In this document: piece after piece, positions 47,213 to 49,404 of the stretch
How positions within the stretch are numbered: position 1 is the stretch's first letter
Layout of the letters: every line of letters begins with the position of its first letter
Source: JAVBJN01 sp031546985
GTDB taxonomy: Bacteria > Bacteroidota > Bacteroidia > Chitinophagales > Chitinophagaceae
Length of the DNA: 49,404 nucleotides
Reading direction: 5' to 3'
NCBI GenBank assembly: GCA_031546985.1
Contig: JAVBJN010000004.1
Coordinates: 1-49,404, forward strand
Made by a program: the position numbers and the translations under genes
Notes under the pieces: generated by a model
Told to the model about the DNA's origin: nothing
Database searches by the model: none
The model's input: the letters and a program-made list of their open reading frames with translations, nothing else

Positions 47213-49404
47213 ATGAAGATTACAGAATTATCGATAAAACGGCCCTCGATCATTATAGTGTTGTTCACTATTCTGACGCTGTTGGGTATTATGAGTTACA
47301 AGGCACTGAACTATGAGCTGCTGCCTAAGTTTACTTCTCCCATTGTAACCATTGCCACCGTATATCCCGGCGCTTCGCCCAAAGAGGTAGAAAGCACCGT
47401 TACCAAAAAGGTAGAGGATGCGGTTGCGTCAATGGAAAACATTAAAAAACTGACTTCCAAATCGTCCGAAAGCTTGTCTATCGTTACGGTAGAGCTGAAC
47501 AACGATGCCGATCCGGATATTGGTCTGCAGGATGCGCAGCGTAAAATCAACGCTATTGTTTCTGAACTGCCTGGTGATGTTAAAACTCCATCACTCAACA
47601 AGTTCTCTTTGGATGATTTGCCGATCATGACCCTGTCTGCAACAGCAGAAATGAACGACCAGCAATTTTTTGACCTGATCGATAAAAAAGTGCAGCCCGC
47701 ACTGTCGCGCCTGCCGGGTGTGGCCCAGGTTACCCTGATTGGTGGTCGCGAAAGAGAAATTCAGATCAATATCGACGCTAAGAAACTGGAAGGTTACAAA
47801 CTGTCGCTGTTACAGGTGCGTAGCCTCATCACCAATGCCAACCTCGATTTCCCTACCGGTAAAGTAAAAACGACCGATGAGCAGATCCTGGTGCGCCTGG
47901 CCGGTAAATATAAAAGTGCAGAAGAGCTGAGCAACCTGGTGTTGAAAACCACCGAAGATGGTACGCAGGTTCGCCTGGGCGATATCGCCGATGTGCAGGA
48001 TACGCAGAAAGATGCAGAAGCGATCTCCCGTGTAGATGGTGCAAGTGCGATTGCCCTGCAGGTGCAGAAACAAACTGATGCCAACGCCGTACAGGTGAGC
48101 GAAGAAGTGAAGAAAGCGATTGGTGGTGTTGAAAAGGAATACTCTGCCAGCAAACTGCAAATCAAAGTAGCAAACGATAACTCGGTGTTTACTTTGGAGT
48201 CTGCCGATTCGGTTATTCACGATTTGCTTATTGCGATTGTACTGGTGGCAGCGGTAATGCTGTTGTTCCTGCACAGTTTGCGTAACGCCTTGTTCGTAAT
48301 GATCTCTATCCCGGCTTCATTGATCGCCACCTTTATTGGTATGAAGCTCTTTGGCTTCTCGCTTAACCTGATGTCGCTGCTGGGTCTTTCCCTCGTGGTA
48401 GGTATCCTGGTAGATGATGCGATCGTTGTACTGGAAAATATTTACCGGCACATGGAAATGGGTAAGAACCGGGTACGTGCTGCGTTTGATGGGGCTAAGG
48501 AAATCGGGTTTACCGTAACCTCCATTACCCTCGTAATCGTGGTGGTGTTCCTGCCTATCTCATTAACCAATGAGCTGGTGTCTAAAATCCTGCGTGAGTT
48601 CTGCGTGGTGGTTATGATCTCTACCATGCTGAGTTTGCTTACTTCCTTTACCATTGTACCGTTGCTCTCGAGCCGCTGGGGTAAAGTAGAGCACATCACT
48701 GGTAAAAACATGTTTGAGCGTTTTATCCTGTGGTTTGAGAAACAACTCGATAAGTTTACCAGCTGGATGACCAATACCCTGAAATGGGCTTTGAACCACA
48801 AACGTTGGACTGTATTGGGTTCTCTGGTACTGTTGTTCGCTTCTTTTGCCCTCGTGGGTAAAGGCTACATCGGTGGTGAGTTTATCCCTAAAGGTGACCG
48901 CGGACAGTTTATCGTGCAGATCGAAATGTCTAAGGATATGTCTGTAGAGCAAACCAACCTGATGGCGCGTAAAGCAGAAGCATTCCTGTCTAAAAAGAAA
49001 GAAGTGGTGTCGCTGATTACCACCGTAGGTAAAACCAGTGAAGATGGTTTTGGTACCTCACAGTCTATTCCGTACAAAGCGGAGATCACTGTTAAACTGG
49101 TGCCCGAAAACGAACGTAAAGACCGTGCCGATATTTATGCTGCCAAGCTGAAAAAAGAACTGGCAGAGCAACTGACCGGCGCTAAGGTTAAAACCATTCC
49201 GGTGGGTATCATGGGTACGGCAGACCGTGCTCCGATCGACCTGGTTGTAATGGGTAACGATCTGGATAGTGCCATGTCATTTGCCAAACAGGCCATGGGC
49301 GCCCTCAAGAAAATTGAAGGTACCAGTGATGTGAAACTGTCGGTAGAAGAAGGTAACCCTGAGATTAACGTACAGGTAGACCGCGATAAAATGTCGGCCC
49401 TGGG
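47213..49404 (+). CDS. RND efflux permease (HAE1/AcrB-like), truncated by the window end
   Basis: Open from the ATG at 47213 (MKITELSIKRPSIIIVLFTI) to the last base, 730 complete codons without a stop; RND permeases are about 1020-1060 aa. TM1 (about 10-30) is followed by a porter domain (YPGASPKEVESTVTKKVEDA; GGREREIQINI), then TM2-TM6 with the proton-relay Asp pair in GILVDDAIVVLENIYRHME, and the second periplasmic loop from about residue 555. Exports drugs or lipids together with the preceding TolC and adaptor. The end lies outside the window, so no C-terminal features can be judged. Confidence 0.95.
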   Translation, partial: MKITELSIKRPSIIIVLFTILTLLGIMSYKALNYELLPKFTSPIVTIATVYPGASPKEVESTVTKKVEDAVASMENIKKLTSKSSESLSIVTVELNNDADPDIGLQDAQRKINAIVSELPGDVKTPSLNKFSLDDLPIMTLSATAEMNDQQFFDLIDKKVQPALSRLPGVAQVTLIGGREREIQINIDAKKLEGYKLSLLQVRSLITNANLDFPTGKVKTTDEQILVRLAGKYKSAEELSNLVLKTTEDGTQVRLGDIADVQDTQKDAEAISRVDGASAIALQVQKQTDANAVQVSEEVKKAIGGVEKEYSASKLQIKVANDNSVFTLESADSVIHDLLIAIVLVAAVMLLFLHSLRNALFVMISIPASLIATFIGMKLFGFSLNLMSLLGLSLVVGILVDDAIVVLENIYRHMEMGKNRVRAAFDGAKEIGFTVTSITLVIVVVFLPISLTNELVSKILREFCVVVMISTMLSLLTSFTIVPLLSSRWGKVEHITGKNMFERFILWFEKQLDKFTSWMTNTLKWALNHKRWTVLGSLVLLFASFALVGKGYIGGEFIPKGDRGQFIVQIEMSKDMSVEQTNLMARKAEAFLSKKKEVVSLITTVGKTSEDGFGTSQSIPYKAEITVKLVPENERKDRADIYAAKLKKELAEQLTGAKVKTIPVGIMGTADRAPIDLVVMGNDLDSAMSFAKQAMGALKKIEGTSDVKLSVEEGNPEINVQVDRDKMSAL

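Noticed and set aside
46367..48274. Minus-strand frames opposite the adaptor and RND permease
   Set aside because: Shadows of strongly recognised efflux genes.

Overview
The window looks like a chromosomal segment of a Bacteroidota bacterium, most likely Chitinophagaceae (Chitinophaga/Niastella/Filimonas-like). The support is four secreted proteins with type IX secretion (T9SS) type A C-terminal sorting domains, promoters matching the Bacteroidota -7 box TAnnTTTG, few Shine-Dalgarno sequences, a 7TMR-DISM sensor kinase, a malic enzyme-phosphotransacetylase fusion and typical Bacteroidota dispersed intergenic repeats. I see no prophage, CRISPR array, rRNA or tRNA. The species assignment is inference.

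Layout. 1-400: three copies of a ~145 bp repeat. 506-3240 (minus): HMG-CoA lyase, RlmB rRNA methyltransferase, a tiny protein that is little more than a signal peptide plus a T9SS sorting domain, and a MiaE-like tRNA hydroxylase. 3325-8847: penicillin-acylase-type hydrolase with a small membrane protein, a coiled-coil protein, a TraB/GumN protein and the tRNA hydroxylase TrhO. 8910-9223: a gene-free stretch with nested repeats that looks like a small non-autonomous element. 9356-13643: operon of START-domain protein, SDR, DFR-like reductase and a LytS/LytTR pair, with a large hairpin over the first start codon. 13704-17608: NAD module made of NrtR, a NadM-Nudix protein and NadV, followed by a 42-codon gene remnant and a KptA homologue with a substituted conserved arginine. 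Two matching 21-bp palindromic sites lie exactly 50 bp apart in front of nadM. 18042-25261: two T9SS-exported PKD proteins (1719 and 656 aa). 25604-27892: MaeB. 27953-34870: damage-repair-flavoured genes (AlkZ-like winged helix, DinB, WYL regulator, AlkD, SPL-like radical SAM) around a T9SS-exported subtilase.

34937-42280 is the most unusual part. A minus-strand cluster encodes a fused E1-like (ThiF) adenylyltransferase-nitroreductase (Rv1355c family), a GNAT-like putative acyltransferase, a 7TMR-DISM histidine kinase, a receiver-histidine kinase and a lone receiver. A divergent receiver protein lies across a perfect 20-bp palindrome. I read this as a candidate biosynthesis-plus-sensing system whose product is unknown.

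42345-49404 is an efflux locus: three TetR regulators, TolC-like outer membrane protein, periplasmic adaptor and an RND permease that runs off the window end.
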